Source: Paeniglutamicibacter quisquiliarum (lineage in GTDB: Bacteria; Actinomycetota; Actinomycetes; Actinomycetales; Micrococcaceae). From it: a DNA stretch of 64,000 nucleotides. The DNA lies in NCBI RefSeq assembly GCF_019084045.1, contig NZ_JAHRED010000002.1:372001-436000 (forward strand), written 5' to 3'. Of the stretch, positions 36,279 to 45,571 are shown piece after piece (the stretch's first letter is position 1; every line of letters begins with the position of its first letter). The position numbers were made by a program, and so were the translations under genes. A model generated the notes under the pieces. The model did no database searches and had not been told where the DNA came from. It worked only from the letters and a program-made list of their open reading frames with translations.

Positions 36279-36994
36279 GCGCGCACCCCGGTGGACGCCA
36301 GGGCGTCGAGGGCGTTGATGTCCAGGTCCAGCAGCGAGTCGGCGCGGTGCCAGGCGGCGGAGTCGGGCACCGGGGCGATGTGCTCGACGAGCAGCGCGGT
36401 GATGCCGCTGGCCGCCGCCGAGGCGATGCCCGGGGCCGAATCCTCGATCCCGATGACGCGGGAGGGCTCCAGGTCGGGCACGTGCCCGCCGAGCAGTTCC
36501 AGGCCCAGCAGGTACGGGTCGGGGTGCGGCTTGCCGTGGGCGACCATATCCCCGGTGACGCGGAAGGCGAAATAGTCCTTGGGCAGCGCCTCGAGCACGG
36601 CGGCCGCCAGCGGCTCCTCGGACATGGTCACGAGTCCGCAGGGGATGGACGCGGCGCGCAGCGCCTCCAGCAGTTCCAGCGCACCGGGGCGCCAGTCGAC
36701 GTGGCGCCGGACCCCGGCCAGGACCTCGCCGGTGAGCCGGTCGATGATCTCGCGCTCGGGCAGCCGGACCCCGGCGCGCTGGAGCGCGGCGGCGGCGTCG
36801 GGCAATGCGTTGCCGACCAGCGACAGGGCCTGGGCGTGGCTCCACTTGCCGCCGAATTCGGCCACGAGCCGCCCCTCGGCGGCCATCCAGTGGGGTTCGG
36901 TGTCAAGCAGGGTTCCGTCCATGTCCCACAGCACGCCCTGGATCCCGGTGTTCCGGGGGCGCGCGGGCATGGGGTCGCAATTCTGGGTTGGCAT
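36275..36994 (-). CDS. HAD-superfamily phosphatase (subfamily IA)
   Basis: The 239-residue hydrolase has motif I DMDGTLLDTE, motif II LVTMSE, a Lys motif near GKPHPDPYL and motif IV GIEDSAPGI, and a small alpha-helical cap (about 30-90). This is a beta-phosphoglucomutase-like phosphatase of sugar phosphates; substrate unknown. On the minus strand TAGAAT (37001..37006) lies six bases before ATG 36994, so the mRNA is probably leaderless. Its start is 61 bases from the divergent PAC2 gene. Confidence 0.85.
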   Translation of the reverse strand: MPTQNCDPMPARPRNTGIQGVLWDMDGTLLDTEPHWMAAEGRLVAEFGGKWSHAQALSLVGNALPDAAAALQRAGVRLPEREIIDRLTGEVLAGVRRHVDWRPGALELLEALRAASIPCGLVTMSEEPLAAAVLEALPKDYFAFRVTGDMVAHGKPHPDPYLLGLELLGGHVPDLEPSRVIGIEDSAPGIASAAASGITALLVEHIAPVPDSAAWHRADSLLDLDINALDALASTGVRA

Positions 36995-37055
36995 GTCCCA
37001 ATTCTAGTCGGTGCGCACTTGCCCCGGCGACCGGTGCGCGCGCTAGGGTGAGGAT

Positions 37056-38051
37056 GTGAGCGAAGATATGAATGATCCAGTGACACTTTCCTCCCTGGTG
37101 GCCGCATCCACGACTCCCGGGCCCGTGCGCCCGGCGATCATGGTGGTGGCCTTCGAGGGCTGGAACGACGCCGGGGACGCCGCCAGCTCGGCCCTCAAGG
37201 ACATCAAGGCCGCCACCGGCGCCGTGAGGGTCGCGGGCATCGGCGACGACGACTACTACGACTACCAGTTCTCCCGCCCGCAGGTGCGCCGCAATGCCGC
37301 CGGCAAGCGGATCATCAAGTGGCCGACGACGCGGATCTACCGCGCGTCGCTGCCCGACGGGCCGGTCGATTTGTTGCTGGTGCGCGGCGTGGAGCCCACC
37401 TACCGCTGGAAGGCCTTCATCACCGAGATCCTCACCCGCGCCGAGGAGGAAAACGTGCAGGGCGTGATGGCGCTCGGTTCGCTGCTGGCCGATGTGCCGC
37501 ACACCCGGCCGATCCAGGCAGCGGTCTCCTCCGACGACGCGGCGGTGCGCGAGGCCCTGGGCGCGCTGCCCGCCACCTACGAGGGACCCACCGGGATCCT
37601 GGGGGTGCTGGCCCAGTTCTCCGAGGCCGCGGGCCTGCCCACGCTCTCGATCTGGGCGGCGGTGCCCCACTACGTGGCCCAGGCCCCCTCCCCCAAGGCG
37701 CAGCTGGCACTGCTGCACCGGGTGGAGGAGCTGCTGCCGCTGGCCCTGGACCTGCACGAGCTCGGCGAGGACGCCCTGGCGTGGGAGCGCGGGGTCGATG
37801 CGCTGGCCACCGGGGACGCCGACATCGCCGCCTACGTGCAGCAGCTGGAGCAGGCGCAGGACGAGACCGAGCTGCCGGAGGCCACCGGCGAGGCGATCGC
37901 CCGGGAGTTCGAGCGCTACCTCAAGCGCCGGCACCGCCCGGGCGCGGCGGGGGGACAAGGCCCGGGTGCCCCGGAATCCCCGGGGCCGGGCGGCCCGGCA
38001 AACAGCCCGGATTCGCCCGACGGCCCGGATGGGCCGCGGCCCGGCGACTAG
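37056..38051 (+). CDS. PAC2-family protein (proteasome assembly chaperone fold)
   Basis: The 331-residue protein begins with PAIMVVAFEGWNDAGDAAS, the standard start of bacterial PAC2 proteins, and has LLVRGVEPTYRWKAFITEIL and GLPTLSIWAAVPHYVAQAPSPKAQLALL. The C-terminal tail is Gly/Pro-rich and low complexity. The eukaryotic homologues assist proteasome assembly; the bacterial role is unproven, but the closeness of prcBA and arc is suggestive. GTG 37056 has GAGGAT upstream; ATG 37068 is an alternative. Confidence 0.87.
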   Translation: MSEDMNDPVTLSSLVAASTTPGPVRPAIMVVAFEGWNDAGDAASSALKDIKAATGAVRVAGIGDDDYYDYQFSRPQVRRNAAGKRIIKWPTTRIYRASLPDGPVDLLLVRGVEPTYRWKAFITEILTRAEEENVQGVMALGSLLADVPHTRPIQAAVSSDDAAVREALGALPATYEGPTGILGVLAQFSEAAGLPTLSIWAAVPHYVAQAPSPKAQLALLHRVEELLPLALDLHELGEDALAWERGVDALATGDADIAAYVQQLEQAQDETELPEATGEAIAREFERYLKRRHRPGAAGGQGPGAPESPGPGGPANSPDSPDGPDGPRPGD

Positions 38052-38066
38052 CGGCCGCCCACGCAA

Positions 38067-38117
38067 ACGCGTCCCCCGTCCCCTGCCCCGCGAGGGGTCC
38101 GGGGACGGGGGACGCGT
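38067..38117. terminator. Strong terminator between the PAC2 gene and mshC
   Basis: ACGCGTCCCCCGTCCCC (38067..38083) pairs perfectly with GGGGACGGGGGACGCGT (38101..38117), with a smaller CCCC/GGGG hairpin in the loop, between convergent genes. The plus strand then runs into CTTGGGG. Confidence 0.85.
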
Positions 38118-38147
38118 CTTGGGGCGTGGCCCGGTGTCCGGTTGCGG

Positions 38148-39425
38148 CTAGGAGAGCTTGAGGCCCAGCAGCGCGTCAAGCGCGTCGGCGAGCAGCTGCC
38201 CGCCGGCTTCCAGCGATCCGTCGTCCTCCGCCGCTTCCTGCGCGGAGAAGGCATCGAGCACCGCCAGGGCCGCCGGGGCGTCCAGGTCGTTGGCCAGCTT
38301 GGAGCGGATGCGGGTGACGACCGCGGTGGCCTCGGCCAGGGTGGCGGAGCCGATGCGCCGGCGCCAGCGGGCCACGCGCACCTGCGCCTGGGCGAGCAGC
38401 TCGTCGGTCCAGAACCAGTCGCTGCGGTAGTGCTGGCCCAGCAGCACCGTGCGGATCGCCACCGGCTCCACCCCGGCGGCGCGGAGCTTGGAAACCAGCA
38501 CCAGGTTGCCCAGGGACTTGCTCATCTTCTCCCCGTGCAGGCCGACCATGCCGGTGTGCACGTAGGCTTCGGCCAGCGCCTTGCCGTCAAGGGCCGCGGC
38601 GTGTCCGGCGGAGAATTCGTGGTGCGGGAAGATCAGGTCCGATCCGCCGCCCTGCACGGTGAAGGGGGCGGGCAGGAAGCGGCGGGCGATGACCGAACAC
38701 TCGATGTGCCAGCCCGGGCGCCCGGAGCCCAGCGTCGCGCCGTCCCATTCCGGTTCCCCGGCGCGGGCCACGCGCCACAGCAGCGGGTCAAGGGCGTCGC
38801 GCTTGCCCGGGCGCGCCGGGTCTCCCCCGCGCTCGGCGAAGAAGCCGAGCATGGTTTCGCGGTCATATCCGCTCACGGTGCCCAGTTCCCAAGCCTCGGA
38901 TGCCGCGGCGGCGGCGTCGAAGTAGATGTCCCCGTCGGGTTCCCCGTTCTCCCCCGGGACGGCGTAGGCCAGGTCCTTGGCGACGAGCTCCTCGACGAGC
39001 GGGACCAGCCAGGTGATGGATTCCACGGCGCCGATGTAGTGCTCCGGCGGGATGACGTTCAGTGCCTCCATGTCGGCGCGGAACAGGTCGGTCTGCTCCT
39101 TGGCCAGCACCTGCCAGTCCACCCCGGTGGCGGCGGCGCGCTCCAGCAGCGGGTCGTCGATGTCGGTGACGTTCTGCACGTAGGTGACCTTTCGGCCGGC
39201 GTCGCGCCAGGTGCGCTGCAGCAGGTCGAAGGCGACGTAGGTGGCGGCGTGCCCCATGTGGGTGGCGTCGTAGGGGGTGATGCCGCAGACGTAGATGCTC
39301 GCCGGCGCGTTGGACGCTTCGGCCGGGGCGGTGTCCTTCAGCCGTCCGGCGGAGGTGTCGTGCACCTGGAGGATCGGTGCGTTTCCCGGGACATGCGGGA
39401 CGGTGGGCGCGGACCATGCAAGCAC
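38148..39425 (-). CDS. mshC: Cysteine:GlcN-Ins ligase MshC (mycothiol synthesis)
   Basis: The 425-residue class I synthetase-like enzyme joins cysteine to glucosaminyl-inositol with ATP, the third enzymatic step of mycothiol synthesis. It has the HIGH-type motif HMGH in [22 protein letters not shown] and [10 protein letters not shown] for zinc binding, [11 protein letters not shown], and the KMSKS motif in [13 protein letters not shown]. It is shorter than CysS and lacks the tRNA-binding C-terminal domain, as expected for MshC. mshA is also in the window. Confidence 0.94.
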   Translation of the reverse strand: MLAWSAPTVPHVPGNAPILQVHDTSAGRLKDTAPAEASNAPASIYVCGITPYDATHMGHAATYVAFDLLQRTWRDAGRKVTYVQNVTDIDDPLLERAAATGVDWQVLAKEQTDLFRADMEALNVIPPEHYIGAVESITWLVPLVEELVAKDLAYAVPGENGEPDGDIYFDAAAAASEAWELGTVSGYDRETMLGFFAERGGDPARPGKRDALDPLLWRVARAGEPEWDGATLGSGRPGWHIECSVIARRFLPAPFTVQGGGSDLIFPHHEFSAGHAAALDGKALAEAYVHTGMVGLHGEKMSKSLGNLVLVSKLRAAGVEPVAIRTVLLGQHYRSDWFWTDELLAQAQVRVARWRRRIGSATLAEATAVVTRIRSKLANDLDAPAALAVLDAFSAQEAAEDDGSLEAGGQLLADALDALLGLKLS

Positions 39426-39536
39426 GGGGCGTCCTTTCTCTTAGGTGATTGCCCGAACGTGGCCGGGCGCAGTGCAGTTACTTGGAACAAGTCCAAAGGA
39501 CCCCGCGGTTATTCCGCATTGGGGGATCCGGTTTTG

Positions 39537-40361
39537 CTAGGCGTTGATCACACCGAAGCCCAGCAGCAGGTACAGGGCCAGGCCAAGGGCCACGCGGTAC
39601 CAGACAAAGATGCGGTAGCTGTGCGAGGAAACGTACTTCAGGAACCAGCCGACGATCACGAAGCCGACGACGAAGGCGATGAGCGTGGCCAGGCCGGTCT
39701 GCGGCAGCGAGTACACGCCGGGCTCGTCAAAGGACTTGGCCAGCTTGTACAGCCCGGAGGCGAAGACCGCGGGGATGGCCAGCAGGAACGAGTAGCGGGC
39801 CGCCGCTCCGCGGGTGTAGCCCATGAACAGCCCGGCGGTGATGGTGCCGCCGGAGCGCGAGACCCCGGGAATCAGGGCGAGGGCCTGGGCGAGGCCGAAG
39901 AGGATGCCGTGCCTGGTGGTCAGCGAGGTCAGCTCGCGTTCCTGGTTGCCGTAGTAGTCGGCAACCGCCAGGATCAGGCCGAAGACCACCAGGGTGGTCG
40001 CCACGATCCACAGCGAGCGGAACGAGGTGTCGATCTGCTCCTCGAAGAGCAGTCCCAGCACCGCGATGGGGATGGAACCGACGATGATCAGCCAGCCCAT
40101 CCTGGCGTCGGGGTCGCTGTGCGGCACCCGGCCGCGCAGCGCGTTGAACCAGGCGCCGATGATCCGCACGATGTCCTTCCAGAAGAACACCAGCACCGCG
40201 CTCTCGGTGCCCAGCTGCGTGATCGCGGTGAACGCGGCGCCGGGGTCGGCCGCGTTGGGCAACAACTCCCCGACGATGCGCAGGTGGGCGCTGGAAGAGA
40301 TGGGGAGAAATTCTGTCAAACCCTGGATGAGCCCCAGGAATGCCGCTTCAAACCAATTCAC
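39537..40361 (-). CDS. uppP: Undecaprenyl-diphosphatase UppP (BacA)
   Basis: The 274-residue integral membrane enzyme has eight or so helices. The two signature motifs are [15 protein letters not shown] near the N-terminus and [17 protein letters not shown] in the middle. It removes one phosphate from undecaprenyl diphosphate to recycle the carrier for peptidoglycan and gives bacitracin resistance. The start (40361) is far from the next upstream gene, so it has its own promoter. Confidence 0.95.
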   Translation of the reverse strand: MNWFEAAFLGLIQGLTEFLPISSSAHLRIVGELLPNAADPGAAFTAITQLGTESAVLVFFWKDIVRIIGAWFNALRGRVPHSDPDARMGWLIIVGSIPIAVLGLLFEEQIDTSFRSLWIVATTLVVFGLILAVADYYGNQERELTSLTTRHGILFGLAQALALIPGVSRSGGTITAGLFMGYTRGAAARYSFLLAIPAVFASGLYKLAKSFDEPGVYSLPQTGLATLIAFVVGFVIVGWFLKYVSSHSYRIFVWYRVALGLALYLLLGFGVINA

Positions 40362-40501
40362 GTACCGACACTACTTCACCAAGGCGCGGCAACGCCCATT
40401 GGCACTCCACGCGGAGCCGAACTTAATACCGTGGTCGCAGCCGCGCGGACGGCTCCGGCGGGTCGGCCGCGCCGGTGCTCCCCGGGGGCCGGTTTGCCCG
40501 C

Positions 40502-40759
40502 CTACCGGGTGCGGGGTTCGACCTGGTCGTCCCCGTCGTACGGATCGTCGTCGTCGCTTTCCTCCACCACGCTCAGGGGCAGGAATTCCTCGTAGGCCTC
40601 GTAGAGTGCGTCCTCGTACTCCTCAAATGCGTCGGCAACGGCCAGGAACGCCGAGCTGATCGAGGCGTCCTGGGCGCCGCGTTTTGCGGCAACCGCCGAA
40701 AGGTGTTCTTCGAGGCAGCTGGTCAATACACTGAGGGCAACACGCGGGTCTGTACTCAT
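40502..40759 (-). CDS. Small acidic protein of unknown function
   Basis: The 85-residue product has a helical N-terminal half (RVALSVLTSCLEEHLSAVAAKRGAQ) and a very acidic tail (EESDDDDPYDGDDQ). I recognise no family; similar short proteins stand here in Arthrobacter-type genomes, as far as I can recall. ATG 40759 was picked as the start that avoids overlap with the divergent small gene. The longer frame up to 41002 would overlap it entirely. Confidence 0.6.
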   Translation of the reverse strand: MSTDPRVALSVLTSCLEEHLSAVAAKRGAQDASISSAFLAVADAFEEYEDALYEAYEEFLPLSVVEESDDDDPYDGDDQVEPRTR

Positions 40760-40801
40760 GTGTTCGACGTTACAGGCACAAGCCACACTATGGACAGGGT
40801 C

Positions 40802-41056
40802 ATGATTGAAAAGAAAATCCCCGTAGCACGCCCCGGTGACCAGATGCCCGGGGACCCCGGGCACCTCTTCGAATACCTGGTCATCACCGCCCGCCCGGGC
40901 GAGCACCGCTCGGTCGCCCGCGCCGCGCTGCGTGAGCATTCCGAGTACGGAAAATGGGAATTGGTGCGCACCTGCCTCTACGAGGGCGGCGGCCAGAAGC
41001 ACTGGATGCGCAGGCGCGTCATGCGGGTCAAGCCGACCATGAACCTCAGCGCCTGA
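40802..41056 (+). CDS. Small conserved protein (DUF5703-like)
   Basis: The 84-residue basic protein reads GHLFEYLVITARPGEHRSVARAALREHSEYGKWELVRTCLYEGGGQKHWMRRRVMRV, which fits the actinobacterial DUF5703 family of unknown function. ATG 40802 follows CAGGG; ATG 40790 in the same frame is another option. It is divergent from the acidic gene, with about 40 bases between starts. Confidence 0.65.
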   Translation: MIEKKIPVARPGDQMPGDPGHLFEYLVITARPGEHRSVARAALREHSEYGKWELVRTCLYEGGGQKHWMRRRVMRVKPTMNLSA

Positions 41057-41077
41057 GCCCCGCCACGCCCGCGGCGG

Positions 41078-42235
41078 CTACGCGCTGGGCGGGCCCAAAA
41101 GCCATGAGGCCACAGTGGAGTGGGCCGATTCGGCGTCCGAGGGGTGGTACAGGCTGGCCAGCGCGTCGCGGTAGAGGCGCTCGAGCTCCGAGCCGCGGAA
41201 GTACTGCCCGCCGCCGGAGACCTTGGCGGCGATGTCGATACAGGACCGGGCCGCGTCCCCGGCCGCGGTGCGCAGCGTGACCAGCCGCGGGAACCAGGAT
41301 GCCCCGTGGTCAACCAACTCGTCGAGGTCCCGGGTGGTCATCCGCAGCATCGAATCGAGCCTCAGGACCTCCATCCCCGCATTGGCCACCTGCCACCGGA
41401 TGTCCGGGTCCTGGTCGTAGGTGCGCCCCCCGAACTTCAGCGAGCTGCGCCTGGCGGGGTTCGCCGCGGCCAGCTCCATGCCGCGCTCGGCCAGCCCCAC
41501 GTAGACGGAGGCCGTCAGCGAGAGGAACGAGGCGAAGATGCCGAAGACGAGCGGATCGGGCACCGGCCCGACGGGCAGCCTGGTATGGATGTGCTCGGCC
41601 GGCACGCGGGCGTCGGTGAGAACGGTGGAGTTCGACTGGGTGGCGCGCATGCCCAGGGTGTTCCAGTTCTGCGGGATCTCGATGCCGGGCGCGTCGCGGT
41701 GCAGGAAGCCGTGGACCAGCTGCCCGTCGGCGGTGCTATCGTCCTTGCCGAAGACCCCGAGCCGGGTCCACACCGGGGCCAGCGAGGTGAAGACCTTGGT
41801 GCCGGTGAAGGCGTAGGAGCCGTCGGCGGCGGGCACCGCGCGGGTCACCGAGTCAAAAAGGACCTCGTCGTTGCCGGCCTCCGACACGCCGAAGGCCATG
41901 ACCTCCCCCGCCTGCACCCAATCCAGCACCATCTCCAGGCGGTCGTCCCCGCGGGCGGCCAGCAAAGTGGCGACCCCGGTCCACACCAGGTGCATGTTCA
42001 CCGCCAGCGCCGTGGCCGGGGCGTGGGCTCCGAGCAGGCGCTGGGCGGCCGTCATGCTTTCCATCCCCCAGCCCAGGCCGCCGCGCGACTCCGGCAGCAT
42101 CGCGCGCAGGTAGCCGGCCTCCGTGAGTTCGGCAAAGTCCTCGGCGCAGAAGGTGTTCTCGGCGTCGTAGTGCGGCGCCCGGCCCCGGAACCGCTCGAGC
42201 ATTTCGGGTACGAGGACCTCGTTGATGGTTTTCAT
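41078..42235 (-). CDS. Acyl-CoA dehydrogenase family flavoprotein
   Basis: The 385-residue protein has the full acyl-CoA dehydrogenase plan: helical N-terminal domain (GYLRAMLPESRGGLGWG), a middle beta domain (FGVSEAGNDEVLFDSVTRA..FTGTKVFTSLAPVWTRLGVFG), and the C-terminal helical domain ending in GGGQYFRGSELERLYRDALASLYHPSDAES. The usual catalytic Glu is not obvious, so it may be of the DszC/HpaA-like monooxygenase type or act on an unusual substrate. ATG 42235 and GTG 42250 are both possible; neither has a good ribosome site. Confidence 0.8.
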   Translation of the reverse strand: MKTINEVLVPEMLERFRGRAPHYDAENTFCAEDFAELTEAGYLRAMLPESRGGLGWGMESMTAAQRLLGAHAPATALAVNMHLVWTGVATLLAARGDDRLEMVLDWVQAGEVMAFGVSEAGNDEVLFDSVTRAVPAADGSYAFTGTKVFTSLAPVWTRLGVFGKDDSTADGQLVHGFLHRDAPGIEIPQNWNTLGMRATQSNSTVLTDARVPAEHIHTRLPVGPVPDPLVFGIFASFLSLTASVYVGLAERGMELAAANPARRSSLKFGGRTYDQDPDIRWQVANAGMEVLRLDSMLRMTTRDLDELVDHGASWFPRLVTLRTAAGDAARSCIDIAAKVSGGGQYFRGSELERLYRDALASLYHPSDAESAHSTVASWLLGPPSA

Positions 42236-42302
42236 GCGTGTGGACTTCACTTTCGGCTGGGGTGGAGGTCGGCGCTTTCCGGGCGGCGGGCCCGGGGAGC
42301 CG

Positions 42303-43628
42303 TCAGTAGGTGGTCAGCAGGTCGCGCAGCACGCGGGTGCCGAACTTCAGCGAATCGACGGGGACGCGCTCGTCGACGCCGTGGAACATGCCGGTGAAGT
42401 CCAGTTCGGCCGGCAGGCGCAGCGGCGCAAATCCGTAGCCGGTGATGCCCAGCCGGGACAGTGCCTTGTTGTCGGTGCCGCCGGAGAGCATGTAGGGCAG
42501 CACCACCGCCTCCGGGTCCTCACGATTCAGCGCGGCGACCATGGAATCGACCAGGTTCCCGGCAAAGGGAACCTCCAGCGCGCGGTCCAGGTGCAGCGCG
42601 GACAGCTCCACATCCGCCCCGGCCAGGGCGCGCAGCGTTTCCATGACCTGCTCGTGTTGTCCCGGCAGCGTGCGGACATCCAGCAGCGCCTCGGCGGCCC
42701 CGGGGATCACGTTGTGCTTGTAGCCGGCGGAGAGCACCGTGGGGTTGGCGGTGTTCTGCAAGGTGGCGCCGACGAAGCGGGCGACGTTGCCCAGCTCCGC
42801 CAGCAGCACCTGCGGGTTGTCGTCGGTGAACGCGATGCCGGTCATCTCCGAGACACCCTGAAGGAAGGCGCGCGTGGTGTCGGTGTAGGAGATCGGCCAG
42901 TCGTGTTCGCCGATGCGGGTGATGGCCGCGGCCAGCCGGGTCACCGCGTTCTCCTCGTTGATCTGCGAACCGTGCCCGGCGCGCCCGGCGGCGGTGAGCT
43001 TGAGCCAGGCGATGCCCTTCTCCGCGGTCTGCAGCAGGTAGGCGCGCCTGCCGTCGATGGTGGCGGAGAACCCGCCGACCTCGCTGATGGCCTCGGTGGC
43101 GCCCTCGAAGAGCTCGGGGTGGTTCTCCACCATCCAGCGTGCCCCGTAGTCGCCCCCTGCCTCCTCGTCGGCAAAGAAGGCGAAGACCAGGTCGCGGCGC
43201 GGCCGGGTGCCGGTGCGCCGCATCTCGCGCATGACGGCCAGGATCATCGCGTCCATGTCCTTCATGTCCACCGCGCCGCGGCCCCAAATCATCCCGTCCT
43301 TGATCTCCGCGCCGAAGGGATCCACCGACCACTCGTCCTTGAACGCCGGCACCACGTCCAGGTGGCCGTGCACGATCAGGGCAGGCAGGGACTTGTCGGT
43401 GCCCTCGATCCGGGTGACGACGTTGGCGCGGCCCTGGGCGGATTCCAGCACCTTTGCCTCGAGCCCGACCTCGGCGATCAATTCGGCCACGTATTCGGCG
43501 GCCTTGCGCTCCCCCGAGCCTTCGTTGTTGCCGTAGTTGGTGGTGTCGATCCGGATCAGCGCCTGGCAGATGCCGGCGACCTCATCCTCGGCGACAACGG
43601 TGGCCGGGGCGTTCTGCGCAGCTGACAT
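42303..43628 (-). CDS. M20-family metallopeptidase
   Basis: The 441-residue protein has the di-zinc motifs of M20 peptidases: LIVHGHLDVVP (His/Asp), WGRGAVDMKD (bridging Asp), FADEEAGGDYG (catalytic Glu and ligand Glu), and a C-terminal His in MFHGVDERV. The dimerisation domain is in the middle (about 200-320). Relatives cleave dipeptides, acyl-amino acids or carnosine-like substrates. Specificity cannot be read. Confidence 0.88.
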   Translation of the reverse strand: MSAAQNAPATVVAEDEVAGICQALIRIDTTNYGNNEGSGERKAAEYVAELIAEVGLEAKVLESAQGRANVVTRIEGTDKSLPALIVHGHLDVVPAFKDEWSVDPFGAEIKDGMIWGRGAVDMKDMDAMILAVMREMRRTGTRPRRDLVFAFFADEEAGGDYGARWMVENHPELFEGATEAISEVGGFSATIDGRRAYLLQTAEKGIAWLKLTAAGRAGHGSQINEENAVTRLAAAITRIGEHDWPISYTDTTRAFLQGVSEMTGIAFTDDNPQVLLAELGNVARFVGATLQNTANPTVLSAGYKHNVIPGAAEALLDVRTLPGQHEQVMETLRALAGADVELSALHLDRALEVPFAGNLVDSMVAALNREDPEAVVLPYMLSGGTDNKALSRLGITGYGFAPLRLPAELDFTGMFHGVDERVPVDSLKFGTRVLRDLLTTY

Positions 43629-43751
43629 GGGGGAATCCTTCTGTCTCTCGGGGTGGGAGGTCGAACTGCCTCCACCCTATCGAGGTATGCGTTCACCGCG
43701 CGAGGGGTATCACGGCGCGGGTCGCGGGGCGGGCTCCCCCGGACACGAGAA

Positions 43752-43785
43752 AACCCCCGACCTGACTTTCGTCTGGTCGGGGGTT
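43752..43785 (-). terminator. Rho-independent terminator after tRNA-Leu
   Basis: On the minus strand AACCCCCGACC pairs with GGTCGGGGGTT around a 12-base loop (43763..43774), and the stem is followed by TTC with T's from its own end (GGGGGTTTTC). It is seven bases past the tRNA 3' end. Confidence 0.88.
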
Positions 43786-43791
43786 GATCCG

Positions 43792-43874
43792 TGCGAAGGA
43801 GGGGACTTGAACCCCCACCCACTTACGTGGACTAGCACCTCAAGCTAGCGCGTCTACCATTCCGCCACCCTCGC
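43792..43874 (-). tRNA. tRNA-Leu (anticodon GAG)
   Basis: The 83-base cloverleaf reads on the minus strand from GCGAGGG to CCTTCGC plus discriminator A. The anticodon stem CTAGC/GCTAG encloses TTGAGGT, so the anticodon is GAG (codons CUC/CUU). The long variable arm (CCACGTAAGTGG) and GGTTCAAGTCC T-loop are typical of class II tRNA-Leu. CCA is not encoded. The promoter and terminator are both visible. Confidence 0.96.
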
Positions 43875-43938
43875 TGGTGGCCGCTGCACCGGAGCAGTTC
43901 GTGAAGAACTTTGTTTCCGTTGTCCGCGGCGAGATAAG

Positions 43939-43968
43939 ACTCTAGCACGGGTTTGGGGCGCACTTCAA
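43939..43968 (-). promoter_or_regulatory. Promoter of tRNA-Leu
   Basis: On the minus strand TTGAAG (43963..43968) and TAGAGT (43939..43944) are 18 bases apart, putting the start about 60 bases before the mature tRNA. Confidence 0.6.
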
Positions 43969-44228
43969 TTCGGGGTCTCCCGCGCCCAAAAACCCCGGGT
44001 TTACAAGGCTATTTGCGCTCAAATCGGCGGAAAACCCCGCCCTGCCCGGGAATTTGTGAGCAGGGTCATATCCGCGTGCCGCCAAAACGGGTTTTCCCGC
44101 GTTCCGGGCAACACGACGCCGGGCCCGCGGCGTTGCATAGGATGGTCGTGTTCCCTCGCCCGATGACAGATCGGACGGCACACGGGAACCCAGATTCCAC
44201 ATTCTCGTTTGTAGGCGGCCGAGTACCG
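43969..44228. other. Region upstream of mshA
   Basis: No other gene is supported. ATAGGAT near 44147 may be a -10 for mshA. In-frame upstream codons such as ATG 44163 exist, so the true mshA start could be earlier than annotated. Confidence 0.4.
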
Positions 44229-45470
44229 ATGTCAGATTCCAGCACCCTTCCCACGCGCATCGCGATGATTTCCCTGCACACCTCCCCGCTGGATCAGCCG
44301 GGAGCCGGGGACGCGGGCGGGATGAACGTCTACATCCGCCACCTGGCGCTCGCCTTGGCCGAGCGTGGCGTGTGCGTCGATGTTTTCGTCCGGGCCGCCG
44401 GCGACACCAGGGCAGTGGAAATGGCCCCGGGGGTCACCTGCCACGAGGTGCGCTCCGGCCCCGCCGGCAAGCTGGGCAAGGAGGAGTTGGCCGACCACCT
44501 GGACGAGGTGGCCCTGGCGATCCGGCGATATGCGGCAGGCCTTGCCCCCTATGACGCGATCCACTCGCACTACTGGCTTTCCGGGATCGTGGGGCTGCAC
44601 CTGCGTGCCGCGTGGCAGGTTCCGCTGGTGCACACCATGCACACCATGGGAAAGGTCAAGAAACTCTCCGCGCACACCGAGGAATCCGGTGCCCGCATCC
44701 GCGGCGAAATGCTCCTGGCCAAACAGGCCGACCGGCTCACGGCCAACACCCCCGCCGAGGTCGAGGAACTGGTCCACCTCTACGGCGCCGACGCGGCGGC
44801 ACTGGACGTCGTTGAGCCCGGCGTGGACCTCGGCGTCTTCAGCCCCGGGGTGTGCGCGAAACGCGAAGGCGTACCAAATTCGCTGCGCGTGGTCTTCGCC
44901 GGGCGCATCCAGAAGCTCAAGGGCCCGCAGATCCTGGTGCGGGCGCTGGCGATCCTCGCCCGGGAACGGCCCGAGCTCGATGTGAAGCTCTCGGTCATTG
45001 GTGCGCGTTCGGGGTCCAAGGAGCTGAACCTGCAAAAACTTGTCGAGGAAGAGTCGGTGGAGCACCTGGTGCGGTTCTCGCTGCCAATGCCCGCCGCGCA
45101 CCTGGCCAGGGCCTTCCGCCTTGCCGACGTGGTGGCGGTCCCCTCCTACAGCGAGTCCTTCGGGTTGGTGGCCCTCGAGGCACAGGCCTGCGGAACCCCG
45201 GTGCTGGCCAGCCGCGTCGGCGGGCTGCCCTATGCGGTGCAGGACGGGCAAACCGGCATCCTGGTCGACGGTTCCGAGCCAGCCGCCTGGGCCGTGGCCC
45301 TGGCGAAGCTCGCGGCCGACGAGCCGCTGCGCCGCATCCTGGGTCGGCAGGCGGCCGAATTCGCCGCGGGGCACGGGTGGGAACAAACCGCCGTGGCTGC
45401 CTTGTCCTCCTATGCCGGCGCGATCCTGCGCAAGACCACGCGCGGGGCGGGCGCCTCCCACGCCGGATAG
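44229..45470 (+). CDS. mshA: D-inositol-3-phosphate glycosyltransferase MshA (mycothiol synthesis)
   Basis: The 413-residue GT4 enzyme has the MshA N-terminal glycine loop (SPLDQPGAGDAGGMNVYIRHLA), the central IHSHYWLSG and HTMHTMGKVKK, and the C-terminal E-x7-E donor motif (SYSESFGLVALEAQACGTPV). It links GlcNAc from UDP-GlcNAc to inositol-3-phosphate, the first step of mycothiol synthesis. mshC is 5 kb away; mshB and mshD are not in the window. ATG 44229 was taken as start because the conserved block begins a few residues on. Confidence 0.9.
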   Translation: MSDSSTLPTRIAMISLHTSPLDQPGAGDAGGMNVYIRHLALALAERGVCVDVFVRAAGDTRAVEMAPGVTCHEVRSGPAGKLGKEELADHLDEVALAIRRYAAGLAPYDAIHSHYWLSGIVGLHLRAAWQVPLVHTMHTMGKVKKLSAHTEESGARIRGEMLLAKQADRLTANTPAEVEELVHLYGADAAALDVVEPGVDLGVFSPGVCAKREGVPNSLRVVFAGRIQKLKGPQILVRALAILARERPELDVKLSVIGARSGSKELNLQKLVEEESVEHLVRFSLPMPAAHLARAFRLADVVAVPSYSESFGLVALEAQACGTPVLASRVGGLPYAVQDGQTGILVDGSEPAAWAVALAKLAADEPLRRILGRQAAEFAAGHGWEQTAVAALSSYAGAILRKTTRGAGASHAG

Positions 45471-45501
45471 CGAGTCAGGTGCCGCGGGCCGGAATTGCGG
45501 C

Positions 45502-45530
45502 GCCCCGCGGACCCAAGAGGCCTGCGGGGC
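45502..45530. terminator. Hairpin between convergent mshA and MaoC genes
   Basis: GCCCCGC (45502..45508) pairs with GCGGGGC (45524..45530). The surrounding CCGCGGGCCGG strings (about 45482 and 45536) repeat and are self-complementary, so several folds are possible. Confidence 0.4.
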
Positions 45531-45571
45531 ACCGTCCGCGGGCCGGAGGCACCGGCGTGCGTGCGCGTTCC

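Noticed and set aside
35112-36575. Plus-strand open frame of 487 codons opposite the membrane protease and HAD genes
   Set aside because: It is the antisense shadow of two well-supported genes; its Gly/Gln/His-rich product is typical for such frames in GC-rich DNA.
43741-43790. Short inverted repeat near the tRNA as a possible attachment site or CRISPR-like unit
   Set aside because: It is a single hairpin with a T run placed as the tRNA terminator; there is no integrase gene and no second copy.
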